The notes: a model not told the origin generated them from the letters alone. A stretch of DNA of 64,000 bases from Candidatus Fraserbacteria bacterium (GCA_029262795.1 JAJCYT010000028.1:219345-283344); one strand, 5' to 3'. Shown: positions 25,924-35,527, counted from the stretch's first letter. Made by a program: numbers and translations.

Positions 25924-26847
25924 TCAGCTTTCGTGAAATAATTTTGCCAAATGTTGTAGTTCTTCCGAACGGCGTAATTTTTCAATGGCTTGTTTCTCAA
26001 GTTGTCGGGCGCGTTCACGGCTGATTCCAAGCTTTTCGCCAATTGAAGCAAGTGTGTGTGCTTCGCCATCTTCAAGGCCATAGCGAAGCTGAAATACTTC
26101 GAATTGGCGCGGACTGAGTTGAGGCAGTTCTTTTTGAAGCGCTTCCCACCACATGTCGCGAAAGGCTGCTTTTTCAGGAGACACAACATTGTCATCGGCG
26201 AGAATGTCGTTAATGTCCTTACTGTCTGCACCATCCCCTGAGGATTCTTCTAAAGACACGCCTGACTGAAGTGCCATTTTGACTTGGTTCAATCGATCCT
26301 GTGTCACGCCGAGTGCTTGGGCGGTGACTTCGCTGGTGGGTGGCGTGCCATGTTCATCAAGAAATTTTTGCTCAAACACTTCAATTTTTTGCGCCAACTG
26401 AATCACGCTCTGCGGCAGGCGAACGGTTCGCCCTTCTTGTGACAGCACGCGGCGAATGGCGTGATGCACCCACCACATAGCATAGGTGCTGAAACGAAAA
26501 CCGCGTTCGGGATCAAATTTTTGAATGGCTCTTAGCAAGCCAATGTTGCCTTCTTGGACCAAATCCAAAAAGGCCAGGCTGCCACGTGGTTTGTATTCGC
26601 GGGCTGCATAAACCACCAAACGCAGGTTGGACAGCAACAATTTTTCCGTGGCTTGGTCGTCGCCTTTTTTTGAGGCGCGGGCCAAGGTTTGTTCCTGTTG
26701 CGAGGTGAGAAGTTGATAACGGCCAATCTCGCGCAAATACAGGCCCACCAAATCGACATCGGGATGTTGACCCACGGAAGCATGGGCAAACTCGACTTCT
26801 TTTGCCTGGTTGCGTCTTTGATTAAATCCGTTTTGGCCCAAATTCAT
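25924..26847 (-). CDS. RNA polymerase sigma-70 factor (RpoD/RpoS/SigA type)
   Basis: 307 residues without region 1.1. DLVGLYLREIGRYQLLTSQQ is region 1.2. FLDLVQEGNIGLLRAIQKFD with PERGFRFSTYAMWWVHHAIR covers regions 2.1-2.4, and VRLPQSVIQLAQKIEVFEQK lies in region 3. LSPRQFEVFQLRYGL and TLASIGEKLGISRERARQLE are regions 4.1 and 4.2. The region 2.4 and 4.2 residues are close to the primary-sigma pattern, so it should read TATAAT/TTGACA-like promoters. The short length suggests either an RpoS-like alternative factor or a small primary sigma; I cannot tell which. AGAGGA precedes the ATG. Confidence 0.92.
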   Translation of the reverse strand: MNLGQNGFNQRRNQAKEVEFAHASVGQHPDVDLVGLYLREIGRYQLLTSQQEQTLARASKKGDDQATEKLLLSNLRLVVYAAREYKPRGSLAFLDLVQEGNIGLLRAIQKFDPERGFRFSTYAMWWVHHAIRRVLSQEGRTVRLPQSVIQLAQKIEVFEQKFLDEHGTPPTSEVTAQALGVTQDRLNQVKMALQSGVSLEESSGDGADSKDINDILADDNVVSPEKAAFRDMWWEALQKELPQLSPRQFEVFQLRYGLEDGEAHTLASIGEKLGISRERARQLEKQAIEKLRRSEELQHLAKLFHES

Positions 26848-26974
26848 GTTCCTCTCAAATGAAATTGTAGCAATTTTTTAATCAACTTTATCAGTGTATC
26901 AAGCAAGTTGGACCCACTGCAATCCATTTTGTATGGATCATGCCAAATTTAACTGTGGATTGATAGTCTTTTGA

Positions 26975-29536
26975 TCAAAGTTTTTGCTTGAGTTCAGCCA
27001 GGTATTCCAACGCCTGCATCGGGGTGAGTTCGTTAATGTCAAGTTCTGTCAGTTGTTGAATCACGGGGTGCTCGTCTGCAGAAAAAAGAGCCAGTTGTTG
27101 AATGACGCGAGGGCCGCGTTTGCTGGGTTTACTGTCGTCCATGTTTTCCAGCGGATTTGAAGACAGAATGCGTTCCAATAATTCTTCGGCTTCTTTGACC
27201 ACCACTTGGGGCAATCCAGCCAATTTGGCGACGTGAACACCGTAAGAACCTTCAGCAGCCCCAGGTGCCACTTGATGCAAGAAGATGACATCCTCATTGT
27301 ATTCTTTAACCCGAACGTGCATGTTGACGACGCCGGAGATCTGTTCGGAAAGCTGAGTCAGTTCGTGATAGTGGGTGGCAAACAAGGTTTTTGCTCTAAC
27401 CTCTTTGACCAAATATTCTGCCACTGCCCAGGCAATTGATACGCCGTCAAAGGTGCTGGTGCCACGGCCCATTTCATCGAGTAAGATCAAACTGTGTTCG
27501 GTGGCGTTGTTGAGAATATTTGCTGTTTCCAACATCTCGACCATAAAAGTGGAATACCCACCAGCCAGCATATCGGAAGCGCCAACGCGAGTGAAAATTT
27601 GATCAAACAAAGGCAATGTTGCTGATTTTACTGGCACAAATGATCCCATTTGTGCCAACAGTGCAATCAAGGCAATTTGCCTTAGATATGTGGATTTACC
27701 ACTCATATTTGGGCCGGTCAGTACCACCAGGTTTTCATCGTGGCTCAGGCCAAGGTTATTGGGGACAAAGCTTTGGCCCTTCATCAGTAATTCAACCACA
27801 GGATGACGTCCTTGTTCAATGCTGAGTTGCTTGTCTGAACTGAAGTTGGGGCGAGCATAATCGTGGCGTTGAGCCACTTCTGATAGCGCTGCAAACACAT
27901 CCAGGGTGGCCACAGATTCTGCCATGCCCTGCAAGTCGCGGGTGTGTCTTGCAACCTCATCTCGGACTTCACAAAACAATTGATATTCCAAATCGCGGCT
28001 GCGTTCCTGGGCTGCCAGAATTTTTTCCTCCAGTGTTTTGAGTTCTGGCGTAATGAAACGCTCGGAATTGGTCAGTGTTTGCTTGCGCACATAATGAACG
28101 GGTGCTTTTTTAGCTTGTGCTTTTGAGATTTCGATGAAGTAGCCAAACACGTTGTTGTAGCCGATTTTAAGTGTTGGTATGCCAGAATTTTTTTTCTCCT
28201 GGGCTTCCAGGTCCAAAATCTGTTGTCTGGCCTGTTGTTCCTGGTCGACCAATATTTTGAGTTCTGGGTGATAATCACCACGAATGACGCCGCCTTCTTT
28301 AATCGTGAGTGAAGCATCATCCCTCAGTGCTTTTTCCAACAGTTCTGCAAGCTGGCGTAGTTTTAGATTTTCCAGTTCAGCAACAATATGTTCGAACACT
28401 TTTGTGGGTTTGGATTCATAAAGTTCTTTGAGTTTGAGCCACAAATCCGGAAGCTGTGCCAACGATTGTTTCAATGAAAGTAGGTCTCTTGGTGTGACAC
28501 GGCCTGTGCCCAATCGTCCGACCAAACGCTCGATGTCATAAACACCTTTGAGCACATCACGTAATTCTCGACGCATCATGCCTTGCTCAATCAACGCTTG
28601 AACACCATCGAGTCGTGCTTCAATTTGTGCTTGATTGATCAGCGGATTCAGCAACCATCGCCGCAACAAACGTTGTCCCATGCCTGTCAGTGCCTGATTG
28701 ATCATGCCAAGTAGTGTGGCGCGAGTGCCGCCATCGTAGAGTTCACGTACCAATTCCAGGTTACGTACAGTGAACGGGTCAAGTCGCAGTGTGTCACTGG
28801 TGGAATAGGGTTTCGGGCGTTGCAGGTGAGCCAGTTCTTTTTGATTTTTTTTCAGATATTCAAATAGGCCACCAGCAACTTCTGTCTCTAATTCTGACAA
28901 TCCGAACCCTTCAGCGGTGACAACTTGGAAATGATTTAACAATGTCTCTGGGTGAAATGCACTTGGATCAATGACAGTTCTGGCAATGGATTCCAATTCT
29001 GGTGGTAGTTCTAGTAAAAAACCTTCTGGAAACAACAGCTCGGCAGGAGCCAGCTTAATCACTTCAGCCAGCAGCGGAGCTGATTGTGAAAAAGATGTGG
29101 CGCGAAATTCACCAGTGGACAAATCACACACGGCCAATGCCCAGGTTTTGTATTTGTCCAACACGGCGACCAGGTAGTTGTTGTTGCCACGATCTAAAAT
29201 GTCTTCTTCAAGTATGGTGCCTGGGGTGACCACTCGACGGACTTCTCGTTTGACCAAGCCTTTAGCGTTTTTTGCATCTTCGACCTGATCACAAATGGCG
29301 ACTTTGATGCCGCGTTTAATCAAGCGGTTAATGTATACATCCGCTTTTTTGATGGGCACACCGGCCATCGGAGAATCTTCTCGATGAGTGAGAACGATAT
29401 CCAGTTCACGTGCGGCGATTTCGGCATCTTCAAAAAATGTTTCGTAAAAATCGCCCAATTGAAAAAACAACACGGTGTCTGGATGTTGTTCCTTCATTGA
29501 CATGTACTGTTGCATCATGGGTGTTAGTTGCGTCAT
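26975..29536 (-). CDS. mutS: DNA mismatch repair protein MutS
   Basis: 853 residues. Recognises mismatches and recruits MutL. TPMMQQYMSMKEQHPDTVLF leads to the mismatch-binding Phe-x-Glu motif in LGDFYETFFEDAE. The connector, lever and clamp domains follow. The ATPase has Walker A GPNMSGKSTYLRQIAL, the STFMVEMLETANIL segment and Walker B LILLDEMGRGTSTFDG. The C-terminal helix-turn-helix ends ALEYLAELKQKL. All catalytic parts are intact. It is last in a unit with DUF445 and mobA genes, 17 bases after mobA. No mutL is in the window. Confidence 0.98.
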   Translation of the reverse strand: MTQLTPMMQQYMSMKEQHPDTVLFFQLGDFYETFFEDAEIAARELDIVLTHREDSPMAGVPIKKADVYINRLIKRGIKVAICDQVEDAKNAKGLVKREVRRVVTPGTILEEDILDRGNNNYLVAVLDKYKTWALAVCDLSTGEFRATSFSQSAPLLAEVIKLAPAELLFPEGFLLELPPELESIARTVIDPSAFHPETLLNHFQVVTAEGFGLSELETEVAGGLFEYLKKNQKELAHLQRPKPYSTSDTLRLDPFTVRNLELVRELYDGGTRATLLGMINQALTGMGQRLLRRWLLNPLINQAQIEARLDGVQALIEQGMMRRELRDVLKGVYDIERLVGRLGTGRVTPRDLLSLKQSLAQLPDLWLKLKELYESKPTKVFEHIVAELENLKLRQLAELLEKALRDDASLTIKEGGVIRGDYHPELKILVDQEQQARQQILDLEAQEKKNSGIPTLKIGYNNVFGYFIEISKAQAKKAPVHYVRKQTLTNSERFITPELKTLEEKILAAQERSRDLEYQLFCEVRDEVARHTRDLQGMAESVATLDVFAALSEVAQRHDYARPNFSSDKQLSIEQGRHPVVELLMKGQSFVPNNLGLSHDENLVVLTGPNMSGKSTYLRQIALIALLAQMGSFVPVKSATLPLFDQIFTRVGASDMLAGGYSTFMVEMLETANILNNATEHSLILLDEMGRGTSTFDGVSIAWAVAEYLVKEVRAKTLFATHYHELTQLSEQISGVVNMHVRVKEYNEDVIFLHQVAPGAAEGSYGVHVAKLAGLPQVVVKEAEELLERILSSNPLENMDDSKPSKRGPRVIQQLALFSADEHPVIQQLTELDINELTPMQALEYLAELKQKL

Positions 29537-29553
29537 GTTCCCCTCACCGAATG

Positions 29554-30144
29554 TTACACATTATCCAACAAACGCAGGGCGCGTTCGCGGTCTTCCAGTG
29601 TGTTGATATTAATAAAGCTTTGCAAGTCGGGGTCTATTTTACGCAATTGAGGTTCAAAAACTTTTTCGATTGGGATGGTTTTTAACCAGGCTTGTGGTGA
29701 AAGCTTTTTTAATTGGAGTTGTGCCTCTATAGATTTAATCGCGTTTCCGTGATAGAGGGCAAACGTTGGAATGGCCCAGCCATCCACTTCAGGAACCACA
29801 GCCAAGATGTCTGGGTGACATTTTTGGATCAAGCATTCAATAATTTTCCCATTGATGAACGGCATGTCACAGGCGACAAAAAAATTCCACGCTGTTTTCG
29901 AGTGATAAAGCCCTGAGTGGATGCCTCCTAAAGGGCCGTGATTTGGATGAATGTCGGACAATACGGGTAAATCCATTTGAGCTTTGCCAACCACCATAAT
30001 GGTGTCAAATAAAGGTTTTAATTGATTCACGACATGCTGAATTAAAGGCTGACCCTGCCAATCTTGTAATGATTTGTCTGATTGAAATCGTGTGGATTGT
30101 CCGCCTGTCAATACAAAAGCAGTGATGTCAGTGTAAGTGGGCAT
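29554..30144 (-). CDS. mobA: Molybdenum cofactor guanylyltransferase
   Basis: 196 residues from ATG 30144. Adds GMP to molybdopterin cofactor to give the MGD form used by DMSO-reductase-family enzymes. AFVLTGGQSTRFQSDKSL is the nucleotide-binding P-loop-like motif (family LAGGxSxRMGxDK, here with Gln replacing the usual Met/Gly). HGPLGGIHSGL and WNFFVACDMPFINGKII are the other conserved parts, and the C terminus INTLEDRERA matches the family. It starts 8 bases after the DUF445 stop and ends 17 bases before mutS, so the three share a transcript. Confidence 0.88.
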   Translation of the reverse strand: MPTYTDITAFVLTGGQSTRFQSDKSLQDWQGQPLIQHVVNQLKPLFDTIMVVGKAQMDLPVLSDIHPNHGPLGGIHSGLYHSKTAWNFFVACDMPFINGKIIECLIQKCHPDILAVVPEVDGWAIPTFALYHGNAIKSIEAQLQLKKLSPQAWLKTIPIEKVFEPQLRKIDPDLQSFININTLEDRERALRLLDNV

Positions 30145-30152
30145 AGAGGTTT

Positions 30153-31757
30153 TTATTGGGTTTGAAATAAAAACATGATAAAAACCTGAATAAATCCAAG
30201 GAAAAATCCAAGCAACGCACCAAACCAAGTAATTGCTTTTAGTTGTCGTCCAGTGACGCCAAGGATAAGTTCTTCTATTTTTGGCAAAGAGAACTTATCG
30301 ATTTGATCTGCTACAACTTGTTTGATATCGAGTTTTTCTACAATCAGAGGTGTTTCTCGAATTAGCCAGGCGATGATTTGTTCGCTGACAAAAATCTGCC
30401 CGCGTTGCATGGTTTCCTCTGGGATGAAACGATCCAATCGACCCAAGGGTTTATCTAGCCAGACATCGACTTGATTGGATGCATAGCTGGTGATTTTTTC
30501 CTGAACACGTTCTCCTTGAAGCCACTCGACGATTTTGCCGCTGGCTTTTTGAGAGGTGCGTGAGACGGACTCATCGGAAAAGTCAGGGAGAATTTCTCGC
30601 AGTGTCTTTTCACGGTGGTTTTCAATGGTGCCACTGACGAGCGTGACCAGTTGCTCATGCAGTGTTTCACTTTTGACAAGCTTGGTCAACCATTCACTGA
30701 ATTTCTTTCTGAGATCGCCACGGGTTTCGTCGGTCATGTGAAATTCTGAAATCTTTTTGTCCAAAAATTTGTCGATGGAATCCACCATCGCCTGATACAC
30801 TTTTTCCTGGACATCATCACGTCGCACAATTTCAGCAAACCTTGGCGCGGCTTGATCCACACCATCTTCAATGCGCGCTTTAAGTTCTTCGGGACTGATC
30901 ACAAATGATTCCATCAAGCCATATTTGAACTGATCCCAAACCGATTCTTCGCGGAACTGTTTATTCAGTAGATCATCAACCAATTCAAAGAGTTGAACTT
31001 TGATGCGTTTTCGGACTTGATCATCTTCCAAAATAGCGATCATTCTGCCCAGGATGGTGGGCACCATTTCGTGCATCTTGTCATAAGCCACATCTTTAAG
31101 GCGGTCGGGTAAAAAATCTGACAGAGACTGGTCTTTTTCCACCAGTGAGTTCATGCCTTTGGCAAAGAAATCATCAATGCGGTCTTGCAAAGATTCATCT
31201 TCCATCACGCGTTGTAAAACGGTGGCCAATTTGTCCGGCGCTTCGTCCATGAACTCTTGTGGGATGAGTTCTTGGAGTGGCGTGTCCAGCCACTTTTTCA
31301 TTTGGGTTTCTGTTTGTTGTTCAATGAGGTTATGCAGTTCGTCATTGGCAAGTATTTTTTTGACCCACTCTCCCAAGCGAGATTTGATGGTGGTTTGCCA
31401 GTTTTTCCACTCGGGTTTGAATTTCCCCGGAATTAGTTCATTCACACTGGCCAAATCTTTTTTCAGCCAACCAGCGCTGGTTTTATCTATCAATTGTTCA
31501 ATTTGATTGCGGAAAGTGGGTTGCATTAAGCGTGAAGAAATGCTTTCTTCGGTGAGTAAATATTTGCTGACGGAGCGGCCAACACTGCCGGCCATTTCGT
31601 CTCGCCGCTTGGGGATGAGGCCTGGTGTGAATGGCACACGTATGCCAAAAATCCGCTTTTCCTCATAGGGGCGAAACAACATACGAATGGCAACCCAGTT
31701 GGTGGCATAGCCAATCAAGGCAGCCAACAACGGTAAGCTAAATACCCAAAGATTCAC
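30153..31757 (-). CDS. DUF445 membrane protein
   Basis: 534 residues from GTG 31757, chosen because GGAGGG lies five bases before it. Function is unknown; the family occurs widely as an inner-membrane protein. The N-terminal helix and conserved segment LIGYATNWVAIRMLFRPYEE with VPFTPGLIPKRRDEMAGSVG are diagnostic. A long charged helical middle with repeated EKDQSL/ERVQEKI-type segments follows, and a C-terminal helix (AITWFGALLGFFLGFIQVFI) closes it. The protein is longer than the typical 380-430 residues because the helical middle is extended. It is the first gene of the DUF445-mobA-mutS unit. Confidence 0.85.
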   Translation of the reverse strand: MNLWVFSLPLLAALIGYATNWVAIRMLFRPYEEKRIFGIRVPFTPGLIPKRRDEMAGSVGRSVSKYLLTEESISSRLMQPTFRNQIEQLIDKTSAGWLKKDLASVNELIPGKFKPEWKNWQTTIKSRLGEWVKKILANDELHNLIEQQTETQMKKWLDTPLQELIPQEFMDEAPDKLATVLQRVMEDESLQDRIDDFFAKGMNSLVEKDQSLSDFLPDRLKDVAYDKMHEMVPTILGRMIAILEDDQVRKRIKVQLFELVDDLLNKQFREESVWDQFKYGLMESFVISPEELKARIEDGVDQAAPRFAEIVRRDDVQEKVYQAMVDSIDKFLDKKISEFHMTDETRGDLRKKFSEWLTKLVKSETLHEQLVTLVSGTIENHREKTLREILPDFSDESVSRTSQKASGKIVEWLQGERVQEKITSYASNQVDVWLDKPLGRLDRFIPEETMQRGQIFVSEQIIAWLIRETPLIVEKLDIKQVVADQIDKFSLPKIEELILGVTGRQLKAITWFGALLGFFLGFIQVFIMFLFQTQ

Positions 31758-32039
31758 AGAACCCTCCAACTTTTCATGGGGTCAGCTTATCAATTTCAAA
31801 GGCTTGCTGCAAAGCAAAACAATGTTCTGTTGCTAGGTGAGGTGCGGTTGGAACGCTTTAAAGCACAACGATGCACCCTTACATACCAGAGATACCATGG
31901 GCGAGAATGCCGAAATGGCATTCTTAAAATTCTTCTGATGTGGCGCCTGAAATAAATGCAGGCAGTTGAATGGTCCCGCTAAAGCCAGGTTCAATTTGAA
32001 ATGGCGCTTGATCCAGCCTCAGGTTTTGGATGTTGGGTG
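31758..32039. other. Spacer with short inverted repeat and an unstarted reading frame
   Basis: About 280 bases with no complete gene. AGAATGCC (31904-31911) and GGCATTCT (31917-31924) form a perfect 8-bp stem with a GAAAT loop, near the end of the hydrolase message read on the minus strand. On the minus strand an open frame runs from about 32050 to a TAA at 31926-31924; it encodes a plausible protein tail (TPNIQNLRLDQAPFQIEPGF and ISGATSEEF) but has no start codon. Confidence 0.4.
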
Positions 32040-32945
32040 TTATTTCAAAAATTCAAGTAGTAGTGGATTGATTTGATCAGGTACTTCGGCCTGAGGTACA
32101 TGTCCGGCATCAGAAAAGATGGTCATTTCGGAATTTTTGATGGCAGCATGAAACAGGGGAGCATGTTCTACAGGCATGAACGGATCATTTTCTCCCCAAA
32201 GGATGAGGGTGGGTTGCTGGATCAGTTCAATCCGGTTGCGAATGCTATCTAAGTAGAGAGTTTTGGTCATCGTAACAAGTGCTGCTGCAGTGCCTGGGGT
32301 TTGTAGTGGTAGATAATGATACTGGTAATCGGCCAAAGACACTTTGTCGGCATCGCCAAACAGCCAGCGAGTTTGATAGCGGAATCGGGCAAAATCTGGC
32401 AGAAATGCATGAATCACTTTTTCCATCATTGAAAACCGAGTCAGTCGTTTGACCAGCTTTTGAGTTGGAAAATGCCGGTAGCCCACGCTGTCGATCAACA
32501 CCAGCTTTTCCACACGCTTAGGATATTCTGTGGACAAGAAAATGGAGATGCCTCCGCCCATTGAGTTGCCGACAAGTTTGACTTGATTGAGATTGAAATG
32601 ATCCATAAATGCCAAGACGAAATTTGCTTGGCCTTCAATTGAATAATCGAATTCAGCAGGTTTGTCGGACAATCCCCATCCGGGTAAATCGAGTGCGAAC
32701 ACTTCGTGGTTTTGAGCCAATACAGGCAATGTTGCAGCCCAATCCTTTGTCCAGCCGCCAAAGCCGTGGATGAGTAAAACAGGATCGCCATTGCCAACCC
32801 CTTCACGTTGATAGTGAATGGACAGGTTGTTGATGGTGACAAATTCATCGGATGGGGCCAACGTTTGAGGATCGAGCATGTTAATATGTTGTTGTAGCAT
32901 GATCCAGCCTGCGAAGGCAAGGACAAAAAACACAATTTGCTTCAT
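32040..32945 (-). CDS. Membrane-anchored alpha/beta-fold hydrolase
   Basis: 301 residues from ATG 32945. The frame stays open further upstream but that part overlaps the divergent methyltransferase gene. MKQIVFFVLAFAGWIMLQQH is an N-terminal hydrophobic helix, a signal anchor. DPVLLIHGFGGWTKDWAATL, LVGNSMGGGISIFLSTEYPK (nucleophile Ser), LILWGENDPFMPVEHAPLF (acid) and FSDAGHVPQAEVPDQINPLL (His) complete the catalytic set of the epoxide-hydrolase/esterase type. Substrate unknown. No ribosome site precedes the ATG; a TATAAT box ends six bases before it, suggesting a leaderless message. Confidence 0.85.
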   Translation of the reverse strand: MKQIVFFVLAFAGWIMLQQHINMLDPQTLAPSDEFVTINNLSIHYQREGVGNGDPVLLIHGFGGWTKDWAATLPVLAQNHEVFALDLPGWGLSDKPAEFDYSIEGQANFVLAFMDHFNLNQVKLVGNSMGGGISIFLSTEYPKRVEKLVLIDSVGYRHFPTQKLVKRLTRFSMMEKVIHAFLPDFARFRYQTRWLFGDADKVSLADYQYHYLPLQTPGTAAALVTMTKTLYLDSIRNRIELIQQPTLILWGENDPFMPVEHAPLFHAAIKNSEMTIFSDAGHVPQAEVPDQINPLLLEFLK

Positions 32946-32951
32946 GTTGTT

Positions 32952-32957
32952 ATTATA
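32952..32957 (-). promoter_or_regulatory. -10 box of hydrolase gene, leaderless arrangement
   Basis: On the minus strand a perfect TATAAT is followed by AACAAC and then the ATG of the hydrolase. Transcription would start at or within two bases of the start codon. No convincing -35 box is present (ATACCA at 17-bp spacing). Confidence 0.45.
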
Positions 32958-32978
32958 GCGGTTGATAAGGTGAGTGGT

Positions 32979-33539
32979 ATGTTGTCTGAAAAAATCATTT
33001 ACATCACTGAGGTGGATTTCCCAGTTGGACGATTTCGTTTGGCTGCCAGCGATCGGGGGCTTTGTTACCTTGCTTTTCCAAAACATACGGAAGCTTCTTT
33101 TTATAACTGGATTCAGCAATGGTGTCCGGGGCATCAAATTCAGAAAGATGAAGCGATATTTTCTCAAGTGATTGATCAACTGAATGATTATTTTTCTGGA
33201 AAACTTCAAACATTCACCATGCCGCTTGATCTGAAAGCAACACCATTTCATCAAAAAGTGTTGAATTTGGTGGCTGCGATTGAGTTTGGAAAAACACGAA
33301 CTTATGGTGATATCTCCGATGAGCTTGAACTTGTGAATGGGGCGCGTGCCGTGGGTTCAGCCAATGGAGCGAATCCGATTCCTGTGATCATTCCCTGTCA
33401 TCGGGTGGTTGGGGCCGAGGGTAAGCTCACCGGTTTTGGCGGTGGATTGCCATTGAAGTGTGAGTTGTTGAAGCTGGAAGGCCACCATATCGTTGATAAT
33501 CAAATCGAGACCAACACTTCTCAATTGTCATTGTTTTGA
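32979..33539 (+). CDS. ogt: Methylated-DNA--protein-cysteine methyltransferase
   Basis: 186 residues from ATG 32979, behind AAGGTGAG. Suicidal repair protein that removes O6-alkyl groups from guanine. The C-terminal domain is complete: FHQKVLNLVAAIEFGKTRTY, then YGDISDELELVNGARAVGSA, and the active-site PVIIPCHRVVGAEGKLTGFG with the acceptor cysteine in PCHRV. The N-terminal domain is the short Ogt type rather than a fused Ada regulator. A tail of about 20 residues follows the domain. It is divergent from the hydrolase gene with only 33 bases between start codons. Confidence 0.94.
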   Translation: MLSEKIIYITEVDFPVGRFRLAASDRGLCYLAFPKHTEASFYNWIQQWCPGHQIQKDEAIFSQVIDQLNDYFSGKLQTFTMPLDLKATPFHQKVLNLVAAIEFGKTRTYGDISDELELVNGARAVGSANGANPIPVIIPCHRVVGAEGKLTGFGGGLPLKCELLKLEGHHIVDNQIETNTSQLSLF

Positions 33540-33559
33540 CAAAAATTTCATTGGAAAAA

Positions 33560-35488
33560 TCATCCTTCGTACAAGGGTAGATGAACCAAGAACGTGGTGC
33601 CTTGTTGGATTTTGCTTTCTACGTTGATACGCCCATCATGGCTTTCGATGGCGGCTTTGGCAATGGCCAGCCCAAGGCCAGTGCCACCCACTTTGCGTAC
33701 ATATTTGTCTGAGGAACGGAAAAAACGTTCAAACAGTTTGACTAAATCTGTTTCTGCGATCCCAATACCGGAATCACGAATCTCAACCAAGGCTTCATTA
33801 TCTTTCGTGCGAGAGTGAATTGATACTAGACCTTGAGGGGTGTATTTGATGGCATTGGCAACCAGATTGGAAAATGCTTGAACCAAGCGCCCTTCATCGC
33901 CTTTGATAAGCACACCGGCTTCTAAATCAACTTCAAAATCCAATCCTTTTTCATCAGCATTCACTTTGAGTGCTTGAGCCACGGTGCGCAACACATCACT
34001 GAGGTCCAGGGTGTCCAACTCACCGCTGAGTTTGCCAGCATCCAAGCTTTCGATGTCCAGCAGGTTGTTGATCAGGTTGGTAAGGCGGTTTGAATTTTGC
34101 GCAACAATATTTAGGAAATCCAATTGTTGTTGACTCAAACTGTTTTCATCTTCGCTGATGAGTATTTCCGTATACCCTTTGATTGCCGTCAATGGTGTGC
34201 GCAGTTCGTGCGAAACATTTGAAATCAACTCAGACTTGAGTCGTTCCAGTTTTTTACGTTCGGTTACATCTCGCAAAATAGCCTGGGAGGCAGGTTGTTC
34301 AAGGTAGCGAATGGGCATACTGGATACTTCGACTTCCAGTATTCTGCCATCCAATCTCTGAATTTGAATGTCCAGGCGTTCTGAGGGGCGATGTCCTTGG
34401 TAAATCTGTTGAATCCGTTTTTTTGTGGCGTTGTGCATGTCCGGCAAAATCAGGTTGAAGATGGGTTTTCCCAGCAAGATGCTTTCATCTTTGGCCCCCA
34501 GAAGCTGAACAGCGGCAGCATTGAGATAGACAAATTTTTCATTGGCATGAACCAAAATCGGTTCAGGCGATAATTCAACCAAATTACGATACCGCTCTTC
34601 GCTTTCCTGAAGCTGTTGCGTTCTCACTTCAACCTGGTTTTGTAACATAATAGGTTGCCTCAGCAAGGCAAACGTCAATCCTGAGATCAAGGCGCTGATG
34701 AGTCCCACCAGGGCAATTTCAACCAAAAAAGAAGCCACAAAGCTGTCTGGTTCTTTTTGTGAAATGTTTAATATCCAGGTGCCTTGAGAGGTTTCAAACT
34801 CATACGCAACAGCAGTTTCAAAAGGCACACGGGTAGAGCTTGCCAGTGTGGTCAGTGTTTGTGTGTCAACATGCAGGTTGGACAATGTGTAGTCAAACCC
34901 CTGTTCCAATAGAACCTCCAGATTGCTGAGCGAGATGACTTGATTCATATCAAGGACAACCACAGTAAAGCCCCAAAACTGTTCTCGACCCAGATCATCC
35001 ACCAAAAAAACGGGCAACAGTCCCACCAGTTCTGTGCCAAATTCACCTGCAAACGGGCCCGCCACTGTTAGTTGTCCCTGTGCCTGTGCCAACAGCGCTT
35101 GTGTTTGCCAAGGGCTGTTTTCTAACAGATTGTGTTCGCTTCCCAGACCATCATTTGATGACGAAGGATACATCTGCTGCACGATGCCTTCTGGCGCCAG
35201 TTGCAAACTGAGGATACCGCCGTAACTTTCGATAAAGTCTGCGGCGATGGTTTCAAAGTTATCCACCCCTTTGAATTGGCGAATCAAAGCAGCCAACGCA
35301 AACGTGGCGGACAACGAGTGATTCAATTGACGTTGTAGGTTTTGCGTATAGGGTGCGATGGTTTGGGTGATGGCTTGCTGCTGTTCAAGCTGACGATCTT
35401 GTTCAATAAACTGTACAAATAGCAATCCTAGGGCCAGCGTGACCAAAAACACAAATCCAGAAATGAACGCAATGCGTATGGGTGTCAT
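33560..35488 (-). CDS. CHASE-PAS sensor histidine kinase
   Basis: 642 residues. Helix 1 (about 7-27) and helix 2 (about 253-277) flank a periplasmic CHASE-type sensor (about 60-245, containing QFKGVDNFETIAADFIESYG). A PAS domain follows (about 297-410: RYRNLVELSPEPILVHANEK). The HisKA domain holds the phospho-acceptor His427 in LISNVSHELRTPLTAIKGYT. The ATPase domain shows the N box FSNLVANAIKYTPQG, G1 RDSGIGIAETD and G2 KVGGTGLGLAIAKA. It signals through an unknown response regulator, none being encoded next to it, so it is an orphan kinase. CHASE domains sense small ligands such as cytokinin-like molecules or peptides. Confidence 0.93.
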   Translation of the reverse strand: MTPIRIAFISGFVFLVTLALGLLFVQFIEQDRQLEQQQAITQTIAPYTQNLQRQLNHSLSATFALAALIRQFKGVDNFETIAADFIESYGGILSLQLAPEGIVQQMYPSSSNDGLGSEHNLLENSPWQTQALLAQAQGQLTVAGPFAGEFGTELVGLLPVFLVDDLGREQFWGFTVVVLDMNQVISLSNLEVLLEQGFDYTLSNLHVDTQTLTTLASSTRVPFETAVAYEFETSQGTWILNISQKEPDSFVASFLVEIALVGLISALISGLTFALLRQPIMLQNQVEVRTQQLQESEERYRNLVELSPEPILVHANEKFVYLNAAAVQLLGAKDESILLGKPIFNLILPDMHNATKKRIQQIYQGHRPSERLDIQIQRLDGRILEVEVSSMPIRYLEQPASQAILRDVTERKKLERLKSELISNVSHELRTPLTAIKGYTEILISEDENSLSQQQLDFLNIVAQNSNRLTNLINNLLDIESLDAGKLSGELDTLDLSDVLRTVAQALKVNADEKGLDFEVDLEAGVLIKGDEGRLVQAFSNLVANAIKYTPQGLVSIHSRTKDNEALVEIRDSGIGIAETDLVKLFERFFRSSDKYVRKVGGTGLGLAIAKAAIESHDGRINVESKIQQGTTFLVHLPLYEG

Positions 35489-35527
35489 TGAATCATTTAA
35501 TGTCCTAGCCTGATATTTGCATTGATG

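Noticed and set aside
32946..33254. Open frame extending the membrane-anchored hydrolase upstream by 103 codons
   Set aside because: It runs antisense to the well-supported methyltransferase gene, has no hydrolase similarity and no ribosome site; the signal-anchor start at 32945 is natural.
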